A stretch of DNA of 64,000 bases from CAVVTR01 sp963751245. GTDB lineage: Bacteria; Acidobacteriota; Thermoanaerobaculia; Thermoanaerobaculales; Thermoanaerobaculaceae. The notes below the pieces were generated by a model. It saw only the letters and a program-made list of their open reading frames with translations, did no database searches and was not told the origin of the DNA. This document shows positions 33,823 through 40,608 of this stretch, one piece after another (within the stretch, counting starts at the first letter, position 1; each line of letters starts with the position of its first letter). Both the position numbers and the translations under genes were made by a program. The stretch spans positions 124,001 to 188,000 of the forward strand of contig CAVVTR010000006.1 in assembly GCA_963751245.1 (NCBI GenBank), given 5' to 3'.

Positions 33823-34080
33823 GTGGAGCGTTGGGTGGCGATGGTCGCGAGGGTGGAGTGGCGCAGCGAGCGCCGGGGCCGGGACAGGCCCGTCGCGCTG
33901 CTGATGGGTTCCGAGCGCCTCGAGCTGACGCTGGAGGACGCCTGGGTCGAGGGACCGAGCCACGCGGGGGCCGCTCTCGGCTTCGTCTTCGTCGCCCGCG
34001 ACACCCGCGAGCGGCTGCTGCGGATCACCGCCCGCTCGGGCTCGCCGGACCGGGTCGAGGTGCTGTTGCAGAGGGCCTGA
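33823..34080 (+). CDS. small protein of unknown function
   Basis: 85 residues starting VERWVAMVARVEWRSERRGRDRPVALLM. It is rich in charged residues and beta-strand-like, with SERLELTLEDAWVEGP and RERLLRITARSG. It has no motif I can name, no signal peptide and no cysteine cluster. The GTG at 33823 has GGAGGG upstream, and CATACT (33796-33801) may be its -10. It lies 30 bp before the site-2 protease and diverges from folB. Conservation in relatives is the only likely evidence for it. Confidence 0.6.
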   Translation: MERWVAMVARVEWRSERRGRDRPVALLMGSERLELTLEDAWVEGPSHAGAALGFVFVARDTRERLLRITARSGSPDRVEVLLQRA

Positions 34081-34096
34081 GCGCGGGAATGTCTGC

Positions 34097-34102
34097 TAGC
34101 AT
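34097..34102 (+). promoter_or_regulatory. -10-like element before the site-2 protease gene
   Basis: TGCTAGCAT with TAGCAT at 34097-34102. The ATG at 34111 follows after 8 nt and has no Shine-Dalgarno, so the transcript would be leaderless or nearly so. Confidence 0.4.
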
Positions 34103-34110
34103 GAGCGGCG

Positions 34111-34800
34111 ATGAACGACCTGGCCCTCCGTCTGCCCGAGATCGTCAGCCAGCTCCTCGCCTTCGCCCTCGCGCTCTCCGTGCATGAGTCGGCTCACGGC
34201 TGGATGGCCGAGCGGCTGGGCGATCCCACCGCGCGGTGGCTCGGACGCATCACCCTCAACCCCCTCAAGCACGTGGACCCCATCGGGACGATCATCTTCC
34301 CGCTCTTCCTGGCCTTCGTCGGCGCGCCGGTCATCGGCTGGGCGAAACCCGTGCCGTTCGTGTCGCGGAACCTGCGGAACCAGAAGTGGGGGCCGGGGCT
34401 GGTGGCGCTCGCCGGGCCGGTCTCCAACGTGGCGCTGGGAGGCGTCGTCACGGTGGTGTTGCTGGTGATGAAGGCGACGATGCCGACGTTCAGGCCGCTG
34501 CTGCTGGCGGTGCTGCGGGAGGGCGCCATGGGCGCCCGTGGGATCGCCGCGCCAATCATCTACTTCCTGTACTTCCTGGCGGCGATCAACATCATCCTCG
34601 CGGTCTTCAACCTGATCCCGATCCCTCCGCTGGACGGGAGCCACCTGCTCGAGTGGGTGCTGCCGCCGCGGCTCCACGTCGCCTACGCTCAGCTCGGGCG
34701 CTTCGGCATGCTGATCCTCATCGCCCTGCTGTGGTTCGGCGTGCTGGGCGTGATCCTCAGGCCCTTCTTCAACGTGCTCATATGGCTCCTGCTGGGCTGA
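34111..34800 (+). CDS. site-2 protease family (M50) membrane metalloprotease
   Basis: 229 residues and about six hydrophobic segments. Zinc-binding HESAH (residues about 28-32) is in SVHESAHGW, and the third ligand is in FNLIPIPPLDGSH (the NxxPxxPLDG motif). This is the compact bacterial rhomboid-like M50 group often next to scpA/scpB. It would cleave membrane-embedded substrates, and targets are unknown. The start at ATG 34111 follows the TAGCAT by 8 nt. The scpA gene starts 19 bp before its stop, so the two are translationally linked. Confidence 0.93.
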   Translation: MNDLALRLPEIVSQLLAFALALSVHESAHGWMAERLGDPTARWLGRITLNPLKHVDPIGTIIFPLFLAFVGAPVIGWAKPVPFVSRNLRNQKWGPGLVALAGPVSNVALGGVVTVVLLVMKATMPTFRPLLLAVLREGAMGARGIAAPIIYFLYFLAAINIILAVFNLIPIPPLDGSHLLEWVLPPRLHVAYAQLGRFGMLILIALLWFGVLGVILRPFFNVLIWLLLG

Positions 34801-35555
34801 GCGAGGGTGGTCCGCCGCGGCCGGAGGTGGTTCTCCCGGTCTTCGAGGGACCCCTCGACCTCCTCCTCCACCTGGTGCGCGAGAACCGGGTGTCGATCTG
34901 GGACATCCCCATCGCGCGCATCTGCGACCAGTACCACGAGGCCCTGAGGCGGATGGAGCAGCTGGATTTCGAGGTCGCCGGGGAGTACCTGGTCTACGCG
35001 GCGTGGCTGCTGGTGATCAAGTCCCGCATGCTGCTGCCGCGGCCCGCCGACGACGAGGTCGAGGATCCCCGCCGGGGCCTGGTGGAGCGCCTGCTCGAGT
35101 ACGAGAAGGTGAAGAGCTCGGCCGGCGAGCTCGCGGTGATCGCCGAGGTCCGCCGCGGGGTGCTGCCGGTCAGGCTGCCGTCGCCGGACCTGTCGGCGGA
35201 GCAGGGGGTCGAGCTGGAGGAGGTGGACGTCATCATGCTGGCGGAGGCCCTGCGCGACGTCGTGGAGCGGCACCGCCGCGAGCACCCGCCGGGCATCGAG
35301 GTGACGCCGATCCGGTACTCGGTCCGCGACAAGATCATCGAGCTGTTCGACCTCGTTCAGCACCAGCCGTCGTTTCCGCTGCTCTCGCACTTCCTCACGC
35401 GTCCGGACCGCCTGGAGGGGGTGACGTTCCTGCTGGCCGCCCTGGAGCTCGTCCGGCTGCGCACGGTGAGGCTCCACCAGCGCAGGCCCTTCGCGGAGAT
35501 CTACCTGACGGCGACGGGACAGGCGCTGCGCGTGGAGGGCCTCACCGATGGATGA
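34782..35555 (+). CDS. scpA: segregation and condensation protein A (kleisin)
   Basis: 257 residues. The N-terminal motif VVLPVFEGPLDLLLHLVRENRVSIWDIPIA is diagnostic of ScpA. The middle is rich in Glu/Asp helices and the C-terminal winged helix (TFLLAALELVRLRTVRLHQRRPFAEIYL) contacts SMC. With ScpB it bridges the SMC dimer in chromosome condensation. The start at ATG 34782 overlaps the protease gene by 19 bp in another frame. scpB overlaps its end by 8 bp (ATGGATGA). Confidence 0.95.
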   Translation: MAPAGLSEGGPPRPEVVLPVFEGPLDLLLHLVRENRVSIWDIPIARICDQYHEALRRMEQLDFEVAGEYLVYAAWLLVIKSRMLLPRPADDEVEDPRRGLVERLLEYEKVKSSAGELAVIAEVRRGVLPVRLPSPDLSAEQGVELEEVDVIMLAEALRDVVERHRREHPPGIEVTPIRYSVRDKIIELFDLVQHQPSFPLLSHFLTRPDRLEGVTFLLAALELVRLRTVRLHQRRPFAEIYLTATGQALRVEGLTDG

Positions 35556-36102
35556 GATCTCGGCCCTGGGGGCGATGTGCGAGGCCATTCTCGCGGTGGC
35601 GGGGGAGCCGGTGACGGCCGAGGCGCTCGCGCAGGTGGCCGGCGAAGGCGTGGGCGCGGCCCGCGTGGAGGAGGCCCTCGAGGCGCTGAGGAGGCGCTAC
35701 GAGGAGGCCGCCGGAGGACTGGTCGTGGAGCAGGTGGGGGGTGGCTGGCGCCTGGCCACCCGTGCCGAGCTCGAGGGGCCCCTGCGGGAGTTCCTCGGGA
35801 TCCGGGCGCGGACGAGGCTGTCCCAGGCCGCCCTGGAGACCCTGGCCATCGTCGCCTACCGCCAGCCCATCACCATGCCGGAGATCAACTTTCTGCGCGG
35901 GGTGAACTCCTCGGGGGTGGTGAGGACGCTGGTGGAGCGGAGGCTGGTGCGCGTGGCGGGGAGGAAGAAGGTCGTGGGCACCCCGCTCCTCTACCGGACC
36001 ACCCGGGAGTTCCTGATACACTTCGGCTTGGAGGACCTCTCGCAGCTCCCCACACCGGAGGAGGCGGAGGGCTCCGAATCGGACGGCATCAGTGACGCGT
36101 GA
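35548..36102 (+). CDS. scpB: segregation and condensation protein B
   Basis: 184 residues with two winged helices: LGAMCEAILAVAGEPVTAEALAQV at the N-terminus and LSQAALETLAIVAYRQPITMPEINFLRGVNSSGVVRTLVERRLVRVAGRKK, the strongest ScpB signature. It dimerises on ScpA within the SMC complex. The acidic tail (PEEAEGSESDG) overlaps the start of the next gene by 11 bp. The order scpA-scpB-pseudouridine synthase is common in bacteria. Confidence 0.96.
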   Translation: MDEISALGAMCEAILAVAGEPVTAEALAQVAGEGVGAARVEEALEALRRRYEEAAGGLVVEQVGGGWRLATRAELEGPLREFLGIRARTRLSQAALETLAIVAYRQPITMPEINFLRGVNSSGVVRTLVERRLVRVAGRKKVVGTPLLYRTTREFLIHFGLEDLSQLPTPEEAEGSESDGISDA

Positions 36103-37084
36103 GAGACTCCAGAAGGTGATCGCCCAGGCGGGCGTGTGCTCGCGCCGCGAGGCGGAGACGATGATCCGTGACCGGCGGGTCACGGTGAACGGGCGCGTCG
36201 CGGAGCTCGGCGAGCGCGTGGACCCGTCCCAGGACTCGATCAAGCTCGACGGCAGGCGGCTCAAGCTCGACGCACGCCTGCGCTACGTGCTCCTCTACAA
36301 GCCCGACGGTGTCATGACGACCACCGAGGATCCCGAAGGGAGGCCCACCGTGGTGGACCTGGTGCGGGCCGGTGTCCGGGAGCGCGTCTTCCCGGTGGGC
36401 CGGCTCGACTACCACTCGGAAGGCCTGGTGCTTCTCACCAACGACGGCGAGTTCGCGCTCCGCGTGGCGCATCCACGGTACGGCGTGTTGCGGGAGTACC
36501 GCGCGAAGGTCCGGGGCGTGCCCTCCGAGACCGCCACCGGGCAGCTGGCCCGGGGCACGGTCATCGACGGCCACCGGGTCGTGCCCCACGAGGTGGCGTT
36601 CCTCCGGACCACGCGGGGCGGGACCAACTCCTGGTGGCGGGTGGTGGTGGGAGAGGGCAAGACGCACGAGGTGCGCGAGATGTTCCGCCGCGTCGGACAC
36701 CCGGTGCAGCGTCTCGTGCGGACGGCCATCGGGCCGCTGCGCGACGAGGGACTGCGCCCGGGAACCTGGCGTGAGCTGGAGCCGGAGGAGGTCGCGCAGC
36801 TCCGGCACGGGGCGAAGACGACAGGGAGGAAAAGCGATGCGGGGACCACAGGCGCCCGACTACATCAGAAGGCTGGCCGTGTACGTGCCGGGAAAGCCGA
36901 TCGAGGAGGTCCAGCGGGAGCTGGGCGTCGTGGACATCGTCAAGCTGGCGTCCAACGAGAATCCCCTGGGGACGTCGCCCAAGGCCGTGGCCGCCGTAAG
37001 AGAGGCGCTGCCGACCCTGAACCGGTACCCGGACGGCGGCGGATTCGCCCTGCGCCGGGCGGTGGCCGGACGCCACGGCGTTGA
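36092..37084 (+). CDS. rluB: pseudouridine synthase, RsuA/RluB family, with C-terminal tail overlapping hisC
   Basis: 330 residues. An S4 domain (RLQKVIAQAGVCSRREAETMIRDRRVTVNG) precedes the RsuA/RluB catalytic core (YVLLYKPDGVMTTTEDPEGRPTVVDLV, catalytic Asp in PVGRLDYHSEGLVLLTNDG). The core ends by about residue 248. The frame has no stop there and continues 248 nt into hisC, adding an Arg/Gly-rich tail (about residues 249-330) read from the hisC coding strand in another frame. Basic disordered tails occur in RluB proteins such as that of E. coli, so the overlap may be real. The start is GTG 36092. It modifies 23S or 16S rRNA; which site is unclear. Confidence 0.88.
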   Translation: MTRERLQKVIAQAGVCSRREAETMIRDRRVTVNGRVAELGERVDPSQDSIKLDGRRLKLDARLRYVLLYKPDGVMTTTEDPEGRPTVVDLVRAGVRERVFPVGRLDYHSEGLVLLTNDGEFALRVAHPRYGVLREYRAKVRGVPSETATGQLARGTVIDGHRVVPHEVAFLRTTRGGTNSWWRVVVGEGKTHEVREMFRRVGHPVQRLVRTAIGPLRDEGLRPGTWRELEPEEVAQLRHGAKTTGRKSDAGTTGARLHQKAGRVRAGKADRGGPAGAGRRGHRQAGVQRESPGDVAQGRGRRKRGAADPEPVPGRRRIRPAPGGGRTPRR

Positions 37085-37946
37085 CCTGGACCAGATCATC
37101 CTCGGCAACGGTTCCTGCGAGATCATCGAGATGCTCGTCAGGGCGTACCTGGCGGACGGTGACGAGGCGGTCATCTCCCAGCAGTCCTTCGTCATGTACG
37201 AGCTGGCGGTCAACCAGGTCAACGGCCGGCCCCTCGCCGTGCCCACCACGACGGACCGCCGCCACGACGTGACGGCCATGGCCGGGGCCATCGGGAGCCG
37301 GACCAAGCTGGTCTTCGTGGCGAACCCGTGCAACCCCACCGGCACGTACACGACGCGGCGGGAGCTCGACCGGCTCCTGGAGGACGTGGGCGAACGCGTG
37401 CTCGTGGTCCTGGACCAGGCCTACCAGGAGTACGTGGACCGCCCCGACTTCCCCGACGGCCTCGACGACCTGAAGGCCGGGCACAACGTGATCGTCCTGA
37501 GGACCTTCTCCAAGATCTACGGCCTCGCCGGGCTTCGCATCGGGTACGGGATCGCCTCCCCCGAGGTCATCGCCACGCTCAACCGCGTGCGCTCGCCGTT
37601 CAACACGTCGTCCCTGGCCCAGGCCGCGGCGCTGCGGGCCCTGGACGACGAGGCCTGGGTGGAGCGCTCCCGCCTGCACAACCTCACCGAGGTGGCGTTC
37701 CTGCAGCAGGAGCTGTCCGCCCGGGGCGTGGTGTTCACCCCCACGGTGACCAACTTCGTGCTCATCGAGCTGGACCGGGACGTCCGCGAGCTGTTCGTGG
37801 AGTTCCAGAGGCGGGGGGTCATCATCCGGCCGGTGGGCGGCCCCGGCCTGGACCGGTGCGCCCGCGTCTCGGTGGGCACACGGGCCGAGAACGAGCGCTT
37901 TCTGGCGGCGCTGGACGAGCTGGTGCTCCACCACGCGGCACGGTGA
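36837..37946 (+). CDS. hisC: histidinol-phosphate aminotransferase
   Basis: 369-residue fold I PLP enzyme. The N-terminal VKLASNENPLGTSPKAVAAV is the HisC signature. RYPDGGGFALRRAVA, FVANPCNPTGTYTT and the PLP lysine motif LRTFSKIYGLAGLRIGYG follow, with Arg residues near the C-terminus (RCARVSVGTRAENERFL). It makes histidinol phosphate and may also accept aromatic amino acids. The ATG at 36837 follows a strong GGGAGG ribosome binding site. It overlaps the pseudouridine synthase frame by 248 nt. No other his genes are in the window. Confidence 0.95.
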   Translation: MRGPQAPDYIRRLAVYVPGKPIEEVQRELGVVDIVKLASNENPLGTSPKAVAAVREALPTLNRYPDGGGFALRRAVAGRHGVDLDQIILGNGSCEIIEMLVRAYLADGDEAVISQQSFVMYELAVNQVNGRPLAVPTTTDRRHDVTAMAGAIGSRTKLVFVANPCNPTGTYTTRRELDRLLEDVGERVLVVLDQAYQEYVDRPDFPDGLDDLKAGHNVIVLRTFSKIYGLAGLRIGYGIASPEVIATLNRVRSPFNTSSLAQAAALRALDDEAWVERSRLHNLTEVAFLQQELSARGVVFTPTVTNFVLIELDRDVRELFVEFQRRGVIIRPVGGPGLDRCARVSVGTRAENERFLAALDELVLHHAAR

Positions 37947-37969
37947 GCGCGGCGGGTCCGGGCGCCGGG

Positions 37970-37975
37970 TACAAT
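37970..37975 (+). promoter_or_regulatory. -10 element of the 97-residue CxxC protein gene
   Basis: TACAAT followed 17 nt later by the ATG at 37993, with GGGGAG as ribosome binding site in the short leader. Confidence 0.45.
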
Positions 37976-37992
37976 TCGGCGAGGGGAGAGCC

Positions 37993-38286
37993 ATGAGCCG
38001 CTTCACCGTCACGTGCCCGCACTGTCAAGCCCTGCTCGAGATGGACGGCGACCGCGAGGTCGTCGTTTCGGCCACGGCGGAGGAGAAGCCCCGGTTCACC
38101 ACCTCCATCGAGGACCGTCTCACCGCCCTCGCCCAGGAGAAGGAGGCCGCCAAGGCGAAGCTCGCCGAAGCCTTCCGCTCCGAGAAGGCGGGCGAGCAGA
38201 TCCGGGAGGAGAAGTTCCGCAAGCTGCTCGAATCCGCGGGCAAGGAGCCGGTGACCAAGCCGGTGCGGGACATCGACCTGGACTGA
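37993..38286 (+). CDS. small CxxC (half zinc-ribbon) protein of unknown function
   Basis: 97 residues. FTVTCPHCQALLEMDGDREVV gives a single CPHC pair at the N-terminus, as in half zinc ribbons that dimerise to bind zinc. The rest is a long charged helix (ALAQEKEAAKAKLAEAFRSEKAGEQIREEKFRKLLE). The C-terminal TKPVRDIDLD is short and acidic. The ATG at 37993 has GGGGAG upstream. It ends two bases before the convergent Smr gene. Function unknown; a nucleic-acid or ribosome-associated role would only be a guess. Confidence 0.75.
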   Translation: MSRFTVTCPHCQALLEMDGDREVVVSATAEEKPRFTTSIEDRLTALAQEKEAAKAKLAEAFRSEKAGEQIREEKFRKLLESAGKEPVTKPVRDIDLD

Positions 38287-38288
38287 GG

Positions 38289-38597
38289 TCAGGTGCCCGA
38301 GCCCTGCCGGACGTCCAGACGCACGACGGTCGCCCCCCAGCCGCCGCGGTCTGGGGGCGCCTCCGAGACGGCGGCGACGAACGGGATCCGGGCGAGGAGC
38401 GCGAGGACCCTGGCGCGCTGCACGCCGCGGCCCCTGCCGTGGATGACGCGCACCTCGGCGAGGCCGGCGGCTCGCGCCGCGAGCAGGTACTCTTCCACGA
38501 TCTCGGGGACGTCGCGAGGCGGAAAGGTGTGGAGGTCCAGGGTGGCCTCGAGGGGCACGGGAACCGGCGCGTCCTCCCCGGAGTCCACGTCAGCCAC
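38289..38597 (-). CDS. Smr (MutS2 C-terminal) domain protein
   Basis: 102 residues consisting of one Smr domain: LDLHTFPPRDVPEIVEEYLLAARAAG, then VRVIHGRGRGVQRARVLALLAR. The HGRG motif corresponds to HGxGxG in Smr nicking/RNA endonucleases, and the LDLH motif is also conserved. The start at GTG 38597 overlaps the end of the upstream membrane protein gene by 8 bp and has AGGGG upstream. Stand-alone Smr proteins are proposed to cleave mRNA on collided ribosomes or branched DNA. Confidence 0.85.
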   Translation of the reverse strand: MADVDSGEDAPVPVPLEATLDLHTFPPRDVPEIVEEYLLAARAAGLAEVRVIHGRGRGVQRARVLALLARIPFVAAVSEAPPDRGGWGATVVRLDVRQGSGT

Positions 38598-38853
38598 GTT
38601 TCCGGCCCCTGCGGGTGAGGACCACGAAGCCGTACACGCCCTCCAGCAGGACCACGCCCCGCAGGCCCTGGATGAGGGCGGGCGCGGGCACGCTGACGAG
38701 GGCGATGGCCATGGCGAGAACCACCAGTGCCATGCCGGCCATGGTCCACGGCAGCTGCGGCGGTGCGATGACGTGGTGGCGCTGATCCCACCACAGCAGG
38801 CCGGGGATGCCCCAGGCCAGGATGACGAGAACGGGGAGCGAAAGAGAGGCCAT
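38590..38853 (-). CDS. small membrane protein of unknown function
   Basis: 87 residues with three predicted membrane segments (about 4-21, 36-54 and 61-79). It starts MASLSLPVLVILAWGIPGLLWWDQ and ends in a basic RRGRKRG. No named motif. It overlaps the downstream Smr gene by 8 bp and diverges from the glycosyltransferase at 38918. Confidence 0.65.
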   Translation of the reverse strand: MASLSLPVLVILAWGIPGLLWWDQRHHVIAPPQLPWTMAGMALVVLAMAIALVSVPAPALIQGLRGVVLLEGVYGFVVLTRRGRKRG

Positions 38854-38917
38854 GACCCGCTCACGGTATCGTGTCGGGAGTCGGCGGGCAAGGCACCCCG
38901 GCGGCGGGGAAAGGGGC

Positions 38918-39646
38918 GTGGGTGACGTGAAGGTCTCGGTGGTGGTCCCGGTCTACAACGAGGCGAGCACGGTCTCGGAGCTCCTCGACCGCGTGGTTCG
39001 CGCCCCGTACCCCGAGGGGGTCTCGGCGGTCGAGATCGTCGCCGTGGACGACGGCTCGAGGGACGGCACGGGGGAGGTGCTGAGCGCCTACCGTGCACCG
39101 GCGGACGTCCCGCTGCCGGCGGCGGTCACCACGCTCCGGCACGAGACCAACCAGGGCAAGGGCGCCGCCCTGGCTACGGGTCTGGCCGTCGCCGGGGGCG
39201 ACGTGGTCATCATCCAGGACGCGGACCTGGAGTACGACCCTCTCGACTACCCCGCGCTGCTCAAGCCCATCCTGTCGGGCAAGGCCGACGTGGTCTACGG
39301 CAGCCGTTTCCTGTCCGGCCCGCACCGGGTGCTCTTCTTCTGGCACTGGCTCGGGAACCTCTTTCTCACGCTGCTCTCCAACATGCTGACCGACCTCAAT
39401 CTCTCGGACATGGAGACCTGCTACAAGGTCTTCACCAGGGACGTGAAACAGCGGCTCCGCATCACCTCGAAGCGCTTCGGGTTCGAGCCGGAGGTGACGG
39501 CCCGGGTCGCCCGGTTGCGGGTGAGGATCTACGAGGTTCCGATCAGCTACCACGGGCGCACCTACAAGGAGGGGAAAAAGATCGGCTGGCGGGACGGCTT
39601 CGAGGCGATCTGGTGCATCCTGAAGTTCAACCTCTGGGATCGCTGA
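38918..39646 (+). CDS. family 2 glycosyltransferase (polyprenyl-phosphate mannosyl/glucosyltransferase-like)
   Basis: 242 residues. GT-A fold: VSVVVPVYNEASTVSELLD, VAVDDGSRDGTGEVL (nucleotide-sugar Asp), IQDADLEYDP (DxD-type metal site) and the C-terminal FGFEPEVTARVARLRVRIYEVPISYHGRTYKEGKKIGWRDG, typical of DPM1-like enzymes. There are no strong membrane helices. It would transfer a sugar to a polyprenyl phosphate. I use GTG 38918 after AAAGGGGC; GTG 38927 is possible. Its last 20 bp overlap the convergent cupin gene. Confidence 0.87.
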   Translation: MGDVKVSVVVPVYNEASTVSELLDRVVRAPYPEGVSAVEIVAVDDGSRDGTGEVLSAYRAPADVPLPAAVTTLRHETNQGKGAALATGLAVAGGDVVIIQDADLEYDPLDYPALLKPILSGKADVVYGSRFLSGPHRVLFFWHWLGNLFLTLLSNMLTDLNLSDMETCYKVFTRDVKQRLRITSKRFGFEPEVTARVARLRVRIYEVPISYHGRTYKEGKKIGWRDGFEAIWCILKFNLWDR

Positions 39647-40130
39647 CCGCCCCCCCGAGAGTCTTCTCCCAGAGCTCGAGGACATCCCTCGCACCGGATG
39701 CTCCCTCGCGCGGGGCCCACGGCGCGAAGTCCTTCTCCTCCATGGGGCGGAACGGGCCGGGCTTGATCTCGAACAGCATGGTGTCGGGGGCGAGGGAGAC
39801 CACGGTGTGCCAGGCGCCGCCCGGCACCTCCGCGGCCCAGACGCCGTCGCGGGAAACCACGGCGCTCTCCACGATGCGGCCGTCGTCGTGGAAGGCGAGC
39901 ACTCCGGCGCGGCCGCCGAGAACCAGGAAGAGCTCGAAGCGGTGGGGCTCGTGGCGGTGCGGGCGGACGTAGGTTCCGGGCTGGAAGACGTTGAGGAAGC
40001 GTTGGACAGGGTCCTCGAGGGATGGGTGGACGTTGAGGTTGGCGCGCCGGCGGGCGCTGCTCCGCGCCGCCTCGGCGGTGGCCGCGAGCCGCGAGCCATC
40101 GAAGAGGCGGAGTCCGCCGGGGGCGCTCAT
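39627..40130 (-). CDS. WbuC-family cupin protein
   Basis: 167 residues. Cupin motif 1 is PHRHEPHRFELFLVLGGRAGVLAFHDDG (His, His, Glu), and motif 2 sits around VPGGAWHTVVSLAPD. WbuC-like cupins occur in O-antigen gene clusters with unknown chemistry, and a glycosyltransferase lies immediately downstream on the other strand. The ATG at 40130 overlaps the stop of the CBS gene as ATGA. The gene runs into the glycosyltransferase's 3' end on the opposite strand (20-bp tail-to-tail overlap). Confidence 0.82.
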   Translation of the reverse strand: MSAPGGLRLFDGSRLAATAEAARSSARRRANLNVHPSLEDPVQRFLNVFQPGTYVRPHRHEPHRFELFLVLGGRAGVLAFHDDGRIVESAVVSRDGVWAAEVPGGAWHTVVSLAPDTMLFEIKPGPFRPMEEKDFAPWAPREGASGARDVLELWEKTLGGAVSDPRG

Positions 40131-40567
40131 CCCGGGTACTTCCCGCAGATGTAGTCGGTCAGCATGCGGATGTGGAACTCCTTGGTACGATTGGTCCAGC
40201 GTACCAGGTCCCCGATGGACACCATGCCGGCGACGCGGGCGCCCTCGACCACGGGAAGGTGCCGGCAACGCCTGTCGGTGATGATGGCCATGGCCTCCTC
40301 CGCGCGGGTGTCGGGATCGACGCAGACGACCTCGCGGGTCATCACCTCCTCGACTCGGGTCGTGGCCGGGTCGCGGTGCGAGAGGATCACGCGGGTCATG
40401 AGGTCGCGCTCGGTGAAGATGCCGAGCGGCTGGTCGGCCGTGCAGACGAGCACCGCTCCCACCTTGTTCGCGCACATCGCCTGCACGGCCTCGAAAACCG
40501 TGGCCGCGGGCGCCACGGAGTGGACCGTGGAACCCTTCTCCTTGAGGATCGTTCGGATCGTGTCCAT
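40127..40567 (-). CDS. CBS-domain pair protein
   Basis: 146 residues consisting of two CBS domains in tandem (VHSVAPAATVFEAVQAMCANKVGAVLV...GIFTERDLMTRVILSHRD, then VVCVDPDTRAEEAMAIITDRRCRHLPVVEGARVAGMVSIGDLVRW). Such free Bateman modules bind adenine nucleotides or act as energy sensors. The ATG at 40567 follows GGGGGGAC. The ATGA overlap with the WbuC cupin suggests co-expression. Partner unknown. Confidence 0.92.
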   Translation of the reverse strand: MDTIRTILKEKGSTVHSVAPAATVFEAVQAMCANKVGAVLVCTADQPLGIFTERDLMTRVILSHRDPATTRVEEVMTREVVCVDPDTRAEEAMAIITDRRCRHLPVVEGARVAGMVSIGDLVRWTNRTKEFHIRMLTDYICGKYPG

Positions 40568-40608
40568 GGATGTCCCCCCAGTGGTACGTATTCTCAAACT
40601 CAAGAGTA

